DNA of 64,000 nucleotides from positions 10,072 to 74,071 of the forward strand of contig NZ_OBDY01000024.1 of the NCBI RefSeq assembly GCF_900215205.1, read 5' to 3'. How positions within the stretch are numbered: position 1 is the first letter of the stretch; each line of letters starts with the position of its first letter. The stretch is from Paractinoplanes atraurantiacus (GTDB taxonomy: Bacteria; Actinomycetota; Actinomycetes; Mycobacteriales; Micromonosporaceae). The position numbers and the translations under genes were made by a program. A model generated the notes under the pieces. It had not been told where the DNA came from. It was given only the letters and a program-made list of their open reading frames with translations, and made no database searches. Below, one piece after another: positions 26,170 to 34,640 of the stretch.

Positions 26170-26874
26170 ATGCAGAAGGCGGAGGACGGCGCGGTGCGGG
26201 CGGCGCTGATCGAGGCGGCCGAGCGGCAGTTGGCGGCCTCGCCCGACGGTGACATCGCGACGCGGGCCGTGTGCGAGCAGGTCGGTGTCACCCAGCCCGT
26301 GCTGTACCGGCTGTTCGGCGACAAGCGCGGCCTCCTCGACGCCGTGGCCGACGCGGGTTTCGAGCGGTACGCGCGCCGCAAGGCCGACCTGGAGGTCAGC
26401 GACGACCCGGTGGCGGACATGTACGTGGGCTGGGACGACCACATGGCCTTCGCCGCCGAAAACCCGGCCCTCTACCAGCTGATGTTCGCGCCGCGGGCGG
26501 GCGCCGCGTCGAGCGCGCACCGCCGCATCCTGGAGCTGCTGGAGGCGACGCTGGTCCGCACGGCGGCGGCGGGCGCGCTGCGGACGACCCCGCGCCTGGC
26601 CGCCCAGCTGATCCTGCCGGCGAACATCGGGGTGGCGCTGAGCCGCATCGCGCAGCCCGCACTGTTCGACGACCCGGCCCTGTCCCATCGCGCGCGCGAC
26701 GCGGTCTTCGCGGCCGTCCTCACCGAAAACCCGGCGCAGATCAAAGGCCCCGATCCCGTACGGGCCGGGGCGCGCCAGTTGCGCTCGAGCCTTTCCCTTG
26801 CCGGTACGCCGAACCTGGAGCCCTCGGAGGCGGCATTGCTGGACCGCTGGCTCGAGCGGATCGACGCACCCTAG
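26170..26874 (+). CDS. TetR-family transcriptional regulator with WHG-type C-terminal domain
   Basis: This 234-residue regulator has an N-terminal TetR HTH (IATRAVCEQVGVTQPVLYRLFGDKRGLLDAV, read in parts, residues ~30-60). Its C-terminal domain carries YVGWDDHMAFAAENPALYQLMF, typical of the WHG ligand domain. It should repress a nearby promoter and be released by a small ligand. ATG 26170 is preferred over a TTG one codon earlier. A perfect inverted repeat lies directly upstream. The 3' end overlaps convergent ku by 4 bases. Confidence 0.92.
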   Translation: MQKAEDGAVRAALIEAAERQLAASPDGDIATRAVCEQVGVTQPVLYRLFGDKRGLLDAVADAGFERYARRKADLEVSDDPVADMYVGWDDHMAFAAENPALYQLMFAPRAGAASSAHRRILELLEATLVRTAAAGALRTTPRLAAQLILPANIGVALSRIAQPALFDDPALSHRARDAVFAAVLTENPAQIKGPDPVRAGARQLRSSLSLAGTPNLEPSEAALLDRWLERIDAP

Positions 26875-27911
26875 GCGGCTTGGCGCTGGGCCTTGCGGAC
26901 GGCCTTCTCGAGGTCGGCACGGCTCATGGTGGTCCGCTTCGGCACGTCGAGGTCGCGTGCGAGCTTGAGCAGGTCACCCTTCGAGATCTCCTTGAGGTCG
27001 GCCGCCTTCGACTTCGCGCCCTTCCCACCCGCCTTCCCTCGCGCGGAGCTTCCGGATGAGGCGGACTTGCGCTTGGGTGCGGCGGACTTGCGTACGGACG
27101 AAGCGCTCTGGGACTTCGACGTTGCCCGGCCCTTCTTGGCGGCCTCGACGCTGCGGCGCAACGCTTCGAAGAGGTCGGTGGCGGCGGTCGGCTCGGGGGC
27201 CTCGGCGGCCGGCGTGATCTCCTTGCCGGCCTTCTTCTCGTCGATGAGCTGGTTGACGCGGTCGGTGTAGGTGTCGCGGAAATCGGCGGGGCGCCACTTG
27301 CCGGTCATCGAGTCGATCAGCTGCTGAGCCATGTGGAGCTCGGCCGGTTTGGCGGCGTTGCGGCGCGGCAGCGAGTCGATCTGGTCCTTCGGGTCGCGGA
27401 CCTCGTCGGCGAAGTACATCGTCTGCAGCATCAGCAGGTCGCCGTCGGCGCGGATCGCGGCCAGATATTCCTTCCCGCGCATCACCAGCGTGCCGATCGC
27501 GGCGCGACCCGAGTCGGCCATCGCGTCCCGCAACAGGCCGTAGACCTTCTCGGTCTCCTCGCGGCCGGGCCCGAGGAAGTACGTCTTGTCGTAGTACAGC
27601 GGGTCGATGGCGTCGAGCTCGACGAACCGGTCGACGTCGAGGCTGCGCGAACGGCCGGGGGCCACCGAGTCGAGCTCTTCCTGGTCGAGCATGACGTAGT
27701 CGCCGCCGCCGACATCAGCGCCCTTGACGATGTTGTCGTAGTCGACTTCCTTGCCGGTGCGCTCGTTCACCCGCTTGTAGCGGATGCGGTCGCCGGTGCC
27801 CTTCTCGAACTGGTGGAAGCCGACCTCGTGCTCGTGGGTGGCGGAGTACATCGCCACCGGCACCGACACCAGGCCGAAGGTGATCGCCCCTGTCCAGATA
27901 GGTCGCGCCAT
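26871..27911 (-). CDS. ku: NHEJ protein Ku with basic linker and SAP-like C-terminal domain
   Basis: The 346-residue protein begins with the bacterial Ku core (MARPIWTGAITFGLVSVPV, then KYRVNERTGKEV-type segments and PLYYDKTYFLGP), residues ~1-250. A low-complexity Lys/Ser/Ala-rich linker (~265-310) follows, and then a SAP-like helix-extended-loop-helix (KEISKGDLLKLARDLDVPK, then RADLEKAVRKAQ). Ku binds DNA ends and recruits ligase in non-homologous end joining; the tail adds DNA-binding capacity. The gene lies near a degenerate ligase and a stand-alone PE domain gene. It converges on tetR. Confidence 0.96.
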   Translation of the reverse strand: MARPIWTGAITFGLVSVPVAMYSATHEHEVGFHQFEKGTGDRIRYKRVNERTGKEVDYDNIVKGADVGGGDYVMLDQEELDSVAPGRSRSLDVDRFVELDAIDPLYYDKTYFLGPGREETEKVYGLLRDAMADSGRAAIGTLVMRGKEYLAAIRADGDLLMLQTMYFADEVRDPKDQIDSLPRRNAAKPAELHMAQQLIDSMTGKWRPADFRDTYTDRVNQLIDEKKAGKEITPAAEAPEPTAATDLFEALRRSVEAAKKGRATSKSQSASSVRKSAAPKRKSASSGSSARGKAGGKGAKSKAADLKEISKGDLLKLARDLDVPKRTTMSRADLEKAVRKAQRQAA

Positions 27912-27977
27912 GCCCGGGTGGTACCCGCCACCGGTCCCCTCACCTCGCCACCTGTATGTGATGCGCGTCACACTCAA

Positions 27978-28367
27978 CCGGATTTCGTCCAGCGGCTGCA
28001 GTTGCACCGCGAGACCGGCCGGCCGCTGCCGATGTCCTATGCGTCGGCGGGCCACACCGGCCGCCAGGCGATGATGGCGATCATGGGCCGCCTGGCCGAC
28101 CGCCCGATCCGCACCGTCAAGCTGGACTATCGGGGCAACCACATCAGCCTCGGGCGGCGGGACGGAATCATCCAACTCGTCGACGGCCAAGCGCAGCCGA
28201 CGCCGAGACATCTGGGCGGCCGGACGGCCGCGAGGATCAAGGCGAGCATCCTCGGGATGTCGCTGTGGGCCACCTCGCACCCGACCTTCGGCCTGCCCAC
28301 GCGTACGCGCCGGGTGGCCGCCGGGCCGGCCATGCCCCGCCGGAACCGCAATCGCACAGCGGCGTAG
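27978..28367 (+). pseudogene. C-terminal remnant of an NDH-2-like NAD(P)/FAD oxidoreductase
   Basis: An open frame without family-type N-terminus encodes the distal part of an FAD-dependent oxidoreductase of NADH dehydrogenase type. GHTGRQAMMAIMGRLADRPI is followed by LDYRGNHISLGRRDGIIQLV and GGRTAARIKASILGMSLWAT, the membrane-attachment end seen in these proteins. All FAD/NAD-binding motifs are missing. A 111-codon ATG frame (28032) could be translated, but a functional enzyme cannot result. A SigJ-like tail follows immediately; these two gene types are often neighbours in actinobacteria. Confidence 0.7.
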
Positions 28368-28368
28368 G

Positions 28369-28470
28369 CCAGCCCGCAGAATCGTCGAGGAGTTCCTCGC
28401 CGCCGCCTCCTCGGGCCGCACCGAACGGCTGGTGGCGCTGCTCACCGAGGCGTGGCGGCAGCGGGCTTAA
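28369..28470 (+). pseudogene. Tail fragment of a SigJ-type ECF sigma factor
   Basis: Directly after the oxidoreductase remnant a short frame reads PARRIVEEFLAAASSGRTER, then LVALLTEAWRQRA and a stop. This resembles the start of the SnoaL-like domain near the end of SigJ-family ECF sigma factors (EEFLAAxxSGDxxxLLALL). Both the sigma regions 2/4 and the rest of the SnoaL domain are gone. It supports a deletion that erased most of an oxidoreductase/SigJ pair. Confidence 0.5.
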
Positions 28471-28533
28471 TTACCACGGTGTAATTCCTGGTCAAGGGGT
28501 ATCACCCGGCCGTGGCGAGGGTAGCCCGAGCGC

Positions 28534-29214
28534 ATGAAGATCGATGGGGCGCTCGTCCGGCCGATGCTGGCCGCGCTCGGCCGGCTGCCCACGGGCGCGG
28601 GCTGGGCGTTCGAGTTCAAGTACGACGGCGTCCGCGCGGTCACCTATGCCGAGGAGGGCGAGGTGCGGGCGCTGACCCGCAACGACAACGACGTCACGAG
28701 CACCTATCCGGAGCTGGCCGAGGTCGCCACGCTGCTCCGGTACGCGGGCCAGGTCGGCACCGGCTTCACCGACGCGATGCTCCACCACCTTCAGGCCTCG
28801 CTCGACGCTGCGCGCCGCACCACGGCCCCCGTGCCCGGCGTCCCCCGCGACCACGCCCGTCACGCCCGCTGGGTCGAGCCCACACTCGTCGGCGAGGTGG
28901 CTTTCCGCAACTGGACCGTCGACGGCCGCCTCCGCCACGCTTCATGGCGCGGCCTGCGCCCCGACCGCGACCTCTCCTCACTGGTTCCTCCCCCTCCGGC
29001 CCGGTCTTCTCCGGCGCTCGTGCCGGAAGAGGTGACGGGCACCGTCATGACCAAGGACGCCGCCTGGCGGGTCGAAGCCGTGCGCCGCGACGGCCGTGAG
29101 TGGTACCGGATCGTGCACGGCGACAACGTCGTCGACTCCCTCGCCCTCGACGACGTGCGGCTCGTGCTGGAGAAGGCCGGCATCGACCTGGCCGACCTGA
29201 CCGAGGCCGCCTGA
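28534..29214 (+). CDS. ATP-dependent DNA ligase-like protein with most of the nucleotidyltransferase domain deleted
   Basis: The 226-residue product starts like an NHEJ-type ATP-dependent ligase, with motif I EFKYDGVR (nucleophile Lys29) and the following strand. It then passes from YPELAEVATLL straight to an OB-fold segment (GQVGTGFTDAMLHHLQASLD, then EPTLVGEVAFRNWTVDGRLR). Motifs III, IIIa and IV are absent, so ligation is unlikely. The C-terminal ~60 residues (WRVEAVRRDGREWYRIVHGD) form an extra small domain. It may be a decayed gene or a retained DNA-binding derivative. It lies next to, and divergent from, ku. Confidence 0.72.
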   Translation: MKIDGALVRPMLAALGRLPTGAGWAFEFKYDGVRAVTYAEEGEVRALTRNDNDVTSTYPELAEVATLLRYAGQVGTGFTDAMLHHLQASLDAARRTTAPVPGVPRDHARHARWVEPTLVGEVAFRNWTVDGRLRHASWRGLRPDRDLSSLVPPPPARSSPALVPEEVTGTVMTKDAAWRVEAVRRDGREWYRIVHGDNVVDSLALDDVRLVLEKAGIDLADLTEAA

Positions 29215-29282
29215 ACCGTTTCGCAACCGGGTCGCTCCTGGGGTGTCCCTTGGTGGGTGGGGTGGCTGCCGACTGTGAGCAC

Positions 29283-30953
29283 ATGAAGTCGCTCGTACGT
29301 GGTCTCGTCGTGGTCGTGGCAATCTCCGGGGCCGCCTCGCTGGCGGCGCCGGCCGCCTACGGGGTGGACGACGCCGATGGTCTGCTGCCGGCCGAGGTGT
29401 CGGTCCGGAAGCCGGCCCGGGTGGTCAGCACCGCTCTGGACGGCGCCGGGCGGCCGGTCGTCGACATCCGCACGGCCACCGACAGGAGCGCCGCGCGGCG
29501 CTACGTCCGGGAGGGCCACAACCGGGCCCGGTCCATCGCCGTGGAGCTCGACAAGACGGTTCGCACCGCCGAGGTTCCGGGCGGCACCGACCCGTACCGG
29601 GCCGACCAGTGGGACTTCGCCAAGCTCAAGCTGACCACGGCCTGGCAGCGCTCGACCGGGGCCGGGGTGACCGTCGCCGTCATCGACACCGGCGTCGACG
29701 CCGCCCACCCCGATCTGGCCGGCAACGTCCTGCCCGGCATCGACTACGTCGCCGGGACGACCGGCGTCAGCACCGACCCGAACGGCCACGGCACCCACGT
29801 GGCCGGCACTATCGCCGCCCTGACCGGCAATGGCGTCGGCGTCTCGGCGGTGGCTCCTTCGGCCAGGATTCTGCCGATCCGGGTGCTGGGCGCCGACGGC
29901 ACCGGCAGCATGGCCGACGCGGCGAGCGGGATCGTCTACGCCGCCGACCACGGCGCCCAGGTCATCAACATGTCGCTCGGCTCGACCGACCAGCTCGCCG
30001 CCGTGACCCAGGCCATCGCCTATGCGCGCGGCAAGGGCGTCACCGTGGTCGCCGCGGCCGGCAACGACGCTCAGAAGGGCAGCCCGGTCAGCTATCCGGG
30101 CGCCGACCCCGGTGTCATCGCGGCCGCCGCCACCGATTCGGCCGACACGGTCGCCACCTTCTCCAACCGGGGGTCCTACGTCGACGTGGCCGCGCCCGGC
30201 GTGGGCATCCTGAGCACCGTGCCGACGGCCAAGGGCGGCTACGGGAGCATGAGCGGCACGTCGATGGCGTCGCCGCATGTCGCCGCAGTCGTGGCGCTGC
30301 TGAAGGCGTACCGCCGAGCCTGGCGTCCCGATCAGATCGAGCAGGCGCTGGAGAGCTCCGCGGTGGACCTCGGAACGCCGGGTAAGGACACCAGTTACGG
30401 CTGGGGGCGCGTCGATCCGGTTGCGGCGCTGGCCAAGGCGGCGCCGGGGACGGCGATCGCGGTGAGCAGCGGCGGGCGCGACGTCGCCTACGGCACGCGG
30501 CTGACCACCCGCTACACCGTCGTCTCGGAGGGCCGCCCGCTGGCCGGGCGAGCCGCACAGGTTTGCGTCGCCTCGGGCAACAAAGCGTTCGGTTGTACGT
30601 CGATGACGACCACCGCCAACGGCACGGTGACCGTCGCCGCGACGGCCACGGCGAACCGGCGCGTACGCCTGACGGTCGCGGGTGTCACCACACCGGTGAC
30701 CTCGTACGTGGTGCGGCCGCGGCTCACCGTGGCCAAGGCCGGCGCCCGCAAGATGCGGATCGCGATGACCGGGGTGGGCGGGCAGCGGCTCAGCGTCCAG
30801 CGGTGGACCGGGAAGGGCTGGCGTGCGGTCCGTACGTATCCGGCCGCGAGCAGCCGCCTCGTGACCGGCCTGGTCGCCGGCGCCACCTATCGGGTGGTGG
30901 CGCCGGCGAGCGCCATGCTGTCGTCGAAGACGAGCGGCGCCGTCAAGGTCTGA
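29283..30953 (+). CDS. Secreted subtilisin-like serine protease (S8 family)
   Basis: The 556-residue precursor has a signal peptide (residues 1-~25, ending AAPAAYG), a propeptide to ~100, and a complete S8 catalytic domain. Asp135 is in VAVIDTGVD, His169 in GHGTHVAGT, oxyanion Asn261 in AAAGND, and Ser327 in GTSMASPH. After ~400 comes a beta-rich C-terminal region (~150 residues) that may bind substrate or cell wall. The protein should be exported and self-processed. There is no strong ribosome site before ATG 29283. The 3' end overlaps the convergent GH42 gene by 11 bases. Confidence 0.95.
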   Translation: MKSLVRGLVVVVAISGAASLAAPAAYGVDDADGLLPAEVSVRKPARVVSTALDGAGRPVVDIRTATDRSAARRYVREGHNRARSIAVELDKTVRTAEVPGGTDPYRADQWDFAKLKLTTAWQRSTGAGVTVAVIDTGVDAAHPDLAGNVLPGIDYVAGTTGVSTDPNGHGTHVAGTIAALTGNGVGVSAVAPSARILPIRVLGADGTGSMADAASGIVYAADHGAQVINMSLGSTDQLAAVTQAIAYARGKGVTVVAAAGNDAQKGSPVSYPGADPGVIAAAATDSADTVATFSNRGSYVDVAAPGVGILSTVPTAKGGYGSMSGTSMASPHVAAVVALLKAYRRAWRPDQIEQALESSAVDLGTPGKDTSYGWGRVDPVAALAKAAPGTAIAVSSGGRDVAYGTRLTTRYTVVSEGRPLAGRAAQVCVASGNKAFGCTSMTTTANGTVTVAATATANRRVRLTVAGVTTPVTSYVVRPRLTVAKAGARKMRIAMTGVGGQRLSVQRWTGKGWRAVRTYPAASSRLVTGLVAGATYRVVAPASAMLSSKTSGAVKV

Positions 30954-32883
30954 CGATGGCCACGCCGTACTGGGGCAGTTCCAGGCCGCGGGCCGGCTTG
31001 CCGGTGAGCAGGTCGGTCCCGTCGAGCTCGACGACGTACGGCAGCGGGTTGTGGTTGATGACGTACGTGTCGGACTGGCTGGTGATGTGCTCGACGCCGG
31101 GCACCGGGCGGGGCAGGTCGAGGCCGAGCCGGGCCAGGATCGTCTCGACCAGGGCCGCCTTGCCGTCGGCGGCCAGGTCGGCCGCGACGTACCAGGCGGT
31201 GCCGTTGCTGGTGATGGCCGGGCCGCCGGCGGCGGGGCCGTCGGTGAACTCGGACTCGACCGTGGCGCCGTTGAGGCGTACGACCTCGCTCCAGGTCGCC
31301 GACGACGAGGTGACCGTGCCGGCCAGCGCGGCCGGGCGGACGGCGAGCGGGGTGAACTCCTCGATCCACAAGCCGAGCGTCCGCTGGAGCGGGCCGAGGT
31401 AGCCGCCGGGGCGCACGCGCAGGTTCTCGTCGACGATCCCACTCTGGAACGTCACGATGAGCGTGCCGCCGTCACGGGCGTACGCGCCGAGGTTCTCGAG
31501 GTCGGCCTCGGAGGCGAGGAAGAGGGTGGGCGCGACGACGACGCGGTAGGAGCCCAGGTCGGCGCCGGGGTGCACGAAGCGGACCCGGAGGCCGGCCTGA
31601 GCGAAGGCCTTGTACCAGGCCGAGATCTGCGCGGCGTAGCTCAGCCGGGTGGGGCGGGCCGCCTGTTCGAGGGCCCACCAGCTTTCCCATTCCAGGACGA
31701 TCGCCGCCTCGACCGGCGGCGCGGCCACTGTGGACGGCAGGACACCGGAGAGCGCCTTCAACTCGGCCCCGAAGTCGACGATCTCGCGCCACACGCGGGT
31801 GTCGGTGCCGCTGTGCGGCACCATGCCGGAGTGGAACTGCTCGGCGCCGGCGATGGACTGGCGCCACTGGAAGTACATGATGCCGCGGGCCTCGCGGGCG
31901 ATGGCCTGGTACGACCAGGCGCGCATCTGGCCGGGGCTCTTGGCCGCGTTCTGCGGGCGCCAGTTGACCGCGCTGGGGGCCTGCTCCATCAGCACCCACG
32001 GCTTGTCGCCGGCGAGGGAGCGCATCAGGTCGCGGGTCATCGCCGACTGCAGATAGGCGGTGTCGTCGGCCGGGTCGGGGTAGCTGTCGTCGGAGACGAA
32101 GTCGAGCTCCTTCGCCCATTCCCAGTAGTTCGCGGGCTTGAAGAAGCCCATGAAGTTGGTGGTGAGCGGGATGTCCGGGGTGGCCGCGCGCAGGATGGCG
32201 GCCTCGGCCCGGAAGCATTCGAGCAGCTCGTGCGAGCCGAACCGGTCGAAGTCGAGCAGCTGGGCCGGGTTTTTGAAGGTCGGCGCGTCCCTGGGCGGGA
32301 AGACCTCGTCGAAGGACGAGTAGGTCTGCGACCAGAAAGCGGTGCCCCAGGCGTCGTTCAGGCCGTCGACAGTGCCGTACTTGTCCCGCAGCCACGACCG
32401 GAAAGCGCCGGCCGAGACGTCGCAGTAGCAGCGGCTCACGTGGCAGCCGTACTCGTTGTTGATGTGCCACATCTCGAGGGCCGGATGCGAGCCGTAGCGC
32501 TCGGCCAGCGCCGTCACGAGGCGGGTCGCGTAGCCACGGTACAGCGGCGAGCTCGGGCAGTACTGCTGCCGGCTGCCGGTCGACAGGCGTACGCCCGAGG
32601 CGGTGACCGGCAGGATCTCGGGGTGCTTGAGGGTGAGCCACGGCGGCGGCGAGGCCGTGGCGGTGGCCAGGTCGGCGCGGACGCCGGCGGCGTGCAGCTT
32701 CTCCAGCACCACGTCGAGCCACTCGAAGTCGAACTCGCCGTCGCGCGGTTCGAGCCGCGACCACGAGAAGACGCCGACGGTCGCCAGGTTGACGCCCGCG
32801 GTCCGCATGAGCGAGGCGTCCTCGTCCCACACCTCGCGCGGCCACTGCTCCGGGTTGTAGTCCCCGCCGTACCAGATCGGCAT
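30943..32883 (-). CDS. GH42 beta-galactosidase
   Basis: The 646-residue cytoplasmic glycosidase has the GH42 start (WYGGDYNPEQWP). The acid/base Glu144 lies in WHINNEYGCH, and nucleophile Glu300 in PWVLMEQAPSAVNWRP. The Cys cluster at 147-154 (CHVSRCYC) is the usual zinc site. A trimerisation domain and a short beta domain follow (~390-646). It hydrolyses beta-galactosides, perhaps plant galactan oligomers. A LacI-family gene lies immediately upstream on the same strand with a 22-base gap and twin operators in front, so both are probably co-regulated. Confidence 0.95.
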   Translation of the reverse strand: MPIWYGGDYNPEQWPREVWDEDASLMRTAGVNLATVGVFSWSRLEPRDGEFDFEWLDVVLEKLHAAGVRADLATATASPPPWLTLKHPEILPVTASGVRLSTGSRQQYCPSSPLYRGYATRLVTALAERYGSHPALEMWHINNEYGCHVSRCYCDVSAGAFRSWLRDKYGTVDGLNDAWGTAFWSQTYSSFDEVFPPRDAPTFKNPAQLLDFDRFGSHELLECFRAEAAILRAATPDIPLTTNFMGFFKPANYWEWAKELDFVSDDSYPDPADDTAYLQSAMTRDLMRSLAGDKPWVLMEQAPSAVNWRPQNAAKSPGQMRAWSYQAIAREARGIMYFQWRQSIAGAEQFHSGMVPHSGTDTRVWREIVDFGAELKALSGVLPSTVAAPPVEAAIVLEWESWWALEQAARPTRLSYAAQISAWYKAFAQAGLRVRFVHPGADLGSYRVVVAPTLFLASEADLENLGAYARDGGTLIVTFQSGIVDENLRVRPGGYLGPLQRTLGLWIEEFTPLAVRPAALAGTVTSSSATWSEVVRLNGATVESEFTDGPAAGGPAITSNGTAWYVAADLAADGKAALVETILARLGLDLPRPVPGVEHITSQSDTYVINHNPLPYVVELDGTDLLTGKPARGLELPQYGVAIVRP

Positions 32884-32905
32884 TCCGGTCCTTTCCTTGC
32901 TCTTG

Positions 32906-33904
32906 CTATGCGCGTCGCGCGGCCGTGGAGCCGCGCACGATCAGGTGGTCCTCGACCGCGGGCAGCGGCTCGCGCGGCACGTCCGGCTCGAGCCGGTCCA
33001 GGACGCGGCGGAACGCGTGCGCCCCGTGCAGGGCGAAGTCCTGGCGCACGGTCGTCAGCGGCGGCGAGAAGTACGCCGACTCGGGCATGTCGTCGTAGCC
33101 GACCACGCTGACGTCGGCCGGCACGTCGAGGCCGCGCTCGGCCAGGGCCCGGGTCACGCCGAGGGCGATCTGGTCGTTGGCGCAGACGACGGCCGTCGGA
33201 TCGGTCAGCAGTCTCGCCGCCTCGTATCCGGCCGCGGCCGACCAGCCCGCCGCGAACAGGCGATCGCCGGCGAGGCCGGTCGCGGCCTGTTCGAAGGCGC
33301 GCAGGCGGGTCCGGGCGGAGCGCCAGTCGCGCGGCCCGGCGACGTACGTGACCCGGTCGTGCCCGAGGTCGATGAGGTGGCGGGCGATGGCGAGGTGGGC
33401 CTCGACGGTGTTGGCGCCGGGCGCGTCCTCGGTGACGGTGACGAGCAGGTCGGGCGACTGCCGGTCGACGGCCTCGCGGAGCTGGTCGGTGTCGGCGATC
33501 GCGAGCACCCCGGCGACATCCGGGCGGATGCTGGTGAGCGTCCGCGCGAGTTCGTCCGGGTCGCTCGCGTCGTACGTCATCACGTCGAGCACGTAGCCGG
33601 CGGCGCGCGCGGCCCGCCGCACGCCCTCGACCAGCTGGACCGTGCCGACCTCGAGCAGCTCGCCGGTGAGGGCGACGACCGTGCGGGACTCGCCGCGGGC
33701 CAGCGCCCGGGCGGTGAGGCTGGGCCGGTAGCCGAGCTCCTGTATCGCCCGCTCGACGCGCTCGCGCGAGGCCGGGCGCAGCGGGGAGACGCCGGACAGA
33801 TAGCGGCTCACGGTCTGGTGGGAGACCTCGGCCACGCGCGCGACGTCGTAGATCGTCGGCGCCCTCGGCACTCGGTCCTTGCGCACCACCGCTTCGCTCC
33901 CCAC
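32906..33904 (-). CDS. LacI-family transcriptional regulator of the GH42 gene
   Basis: This 332-residue LacI protein has an N-terminal HTH and hinge helix (TIYDVARVAEVSHQTVSRYL, then ERAIQELGYRPSLTARAL) and a periplasmic-binding-like sensor domain (VVCANDQIALGVTRAL, VSVVGYDDMPESAYFSPPLT). It should bind the paired GTTACCGGTAAC palindromes just upstream and release them on a galactoside signal. It forms an operon with the downstream GH42 beta-galactosidase, giving autoregulation. Confidence 0.95.
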   Translation of the reverse strand: MGSEAVVRKDRVPRAPTIYDVARVAEVSHQTVSRYLSGVSPLRPASRERVERAIQELGYRPSLTARALARGESRTVVALTGELLEVGTVQLVEGVRRAARAAGYVLDVMTYDASDPDELARTLTSIRPDVAGVLAIADTDQLREAVDRQSPDLLVTVTEDAPGANTVEAHLAIARHLIDLGHDRVTYVAGPRDWRSARTRLRAFEQAATGLAGDRLFAAGWSAAAGYEAARLLTDPTAVVCANDQIALGVTRALAERGLDVPADVSVVGYDDMPESAYFSPPLTTVRQDFALHGAHAFRRVLDRLEPDVPREPLPAVEDHLIVRGSTAARRA

Positions 33905-33909
33905 CCAAA

Positions 33910-33954
33910 GTTACCGGTAACAGTTCGCTTCCCAGCAGAACTGTTACCGGTAAC
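33910..33954. promoter_or_regulatory. Twin LacI-type operators
   Basis: The 12-bp palindrome GTTACCGGTAAC, with the central CG usual for LacI-family sites, occurs at 33910-33921 and 33943-33954. The centres are 33 bp apart, about three helical turns. Including flanks they form a 17-bp inverted repeat (arms 33910-33926 and 33938-33954). This is the probable binding region of the adjacent LacI protein. Confidence 0.85.
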
Positions 33955-33959
33955 GTTTG

Positions 33960-34220
33960 TCAAGGGACGAGGACCAGGCGGATCGGGTCACCCTCCTTGG
34001 CGTCGAGCCGGCGGACGGCCTCGGCCGCGTCGGCCAGGTGCAGCGCGCCGCTGACCGAGCGGGAGAACTCGACGCGGCCGCCGGCGAAGTCGAAGGCGTA
34101 CGAGAGCCCGCGCCCGCGCGTCGCCTCCTTCACCCGCGTCGCGCAGATGGGGTCGGCCGGGTCGAGGGCCAGGTCGGCGCCGAAGGCCGGCCCGCTTCCG
34201 AGTTCCGGCTCTCGGGGTAC
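33960..34220 (-). pseudogene. 3' remnant of a zinc-type (MDR) dehydrogenase
   Basis: Read leftward, this stretch gives FGADLALDPAD, then RVKEATRGRGLSYAFDFAG, and then jumps to VEFSRSVSGALHLADAAEAV and a stop. These are pieces of the nucleotide-binding domain and C-terminus of a medium-chain dehydrogenase. About 80-100 residues are missing between them and all zinc ligands are lost. No start codon of family type exists. The remnant ends 6 bases from the LacI operator. Confidence 0.75.
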
Positions 34221-34247
34221 GGGGCACACGGCAGGAAGCCATCGCCG

Positions 34248-34640
34248 CGCGCCGGATATACGAAGGGCGCGGTCTACTCGGACTTCGGCTCGAAGCGGGA
34301 ACTCTTCGCCCAGCTGCTGGACGAGCGGATCACGGCCCTCATCGTCATCTCGGCCGAGCAGATCGCGTCGGCCCGGGCCGACGACGTGGCGCTGCGCCTG
34401 GCCCGGCTGTCGCTCGACGAGCAGCGCTGGCACGTGCTCATCGCCGAGTTCGCGCTGCAAGCCACGACCGACCCCTCGGTGGCCGCCGTCTACCTGGCCG
34501 GCCGCCACCGCCTGATGACCGCCCTGGCCGGCCTGATCCGCGACAACGCCACCCACCTGGGCGTGCACGGCGTCATCGAGCCCGAGGCTCTCCCCCTGGA
34601 GCGGCGCGTCGAGCTCTTCTCCGCGGTCCTACGCCTCTAG
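34248..34640 (+). pseudogene. 5'-truncated TetR-family regulator remnant
   Basis: The frame picks up at the recognition helix of a TetR HTH (RAGYTKGAVYSDFGSKRELF) and continues through a helical C-terminal domain (QIASARADDVALRLARLS, TDPSVAAVYLAGRHRLMTAL) to a stop at 34638. The first half of the HTH is missing, with unrelated sequence upstream, so DNA binding is not expected. Its end overlaps the convergent LAL gene by 12 bases. It lies back to back with the dehydrogenase remnant, which was probably its regulated neighbour. Confidence 0.75.

Noticed and set aside
28860..31442. An 860-codon minus-strand open frame across the ligase-like gene and subtilase
   Set aside because: The translation is Arg/Ala/Gly/His-rich with no motif, while the subtilase on the plus strand has all catalytic residues.
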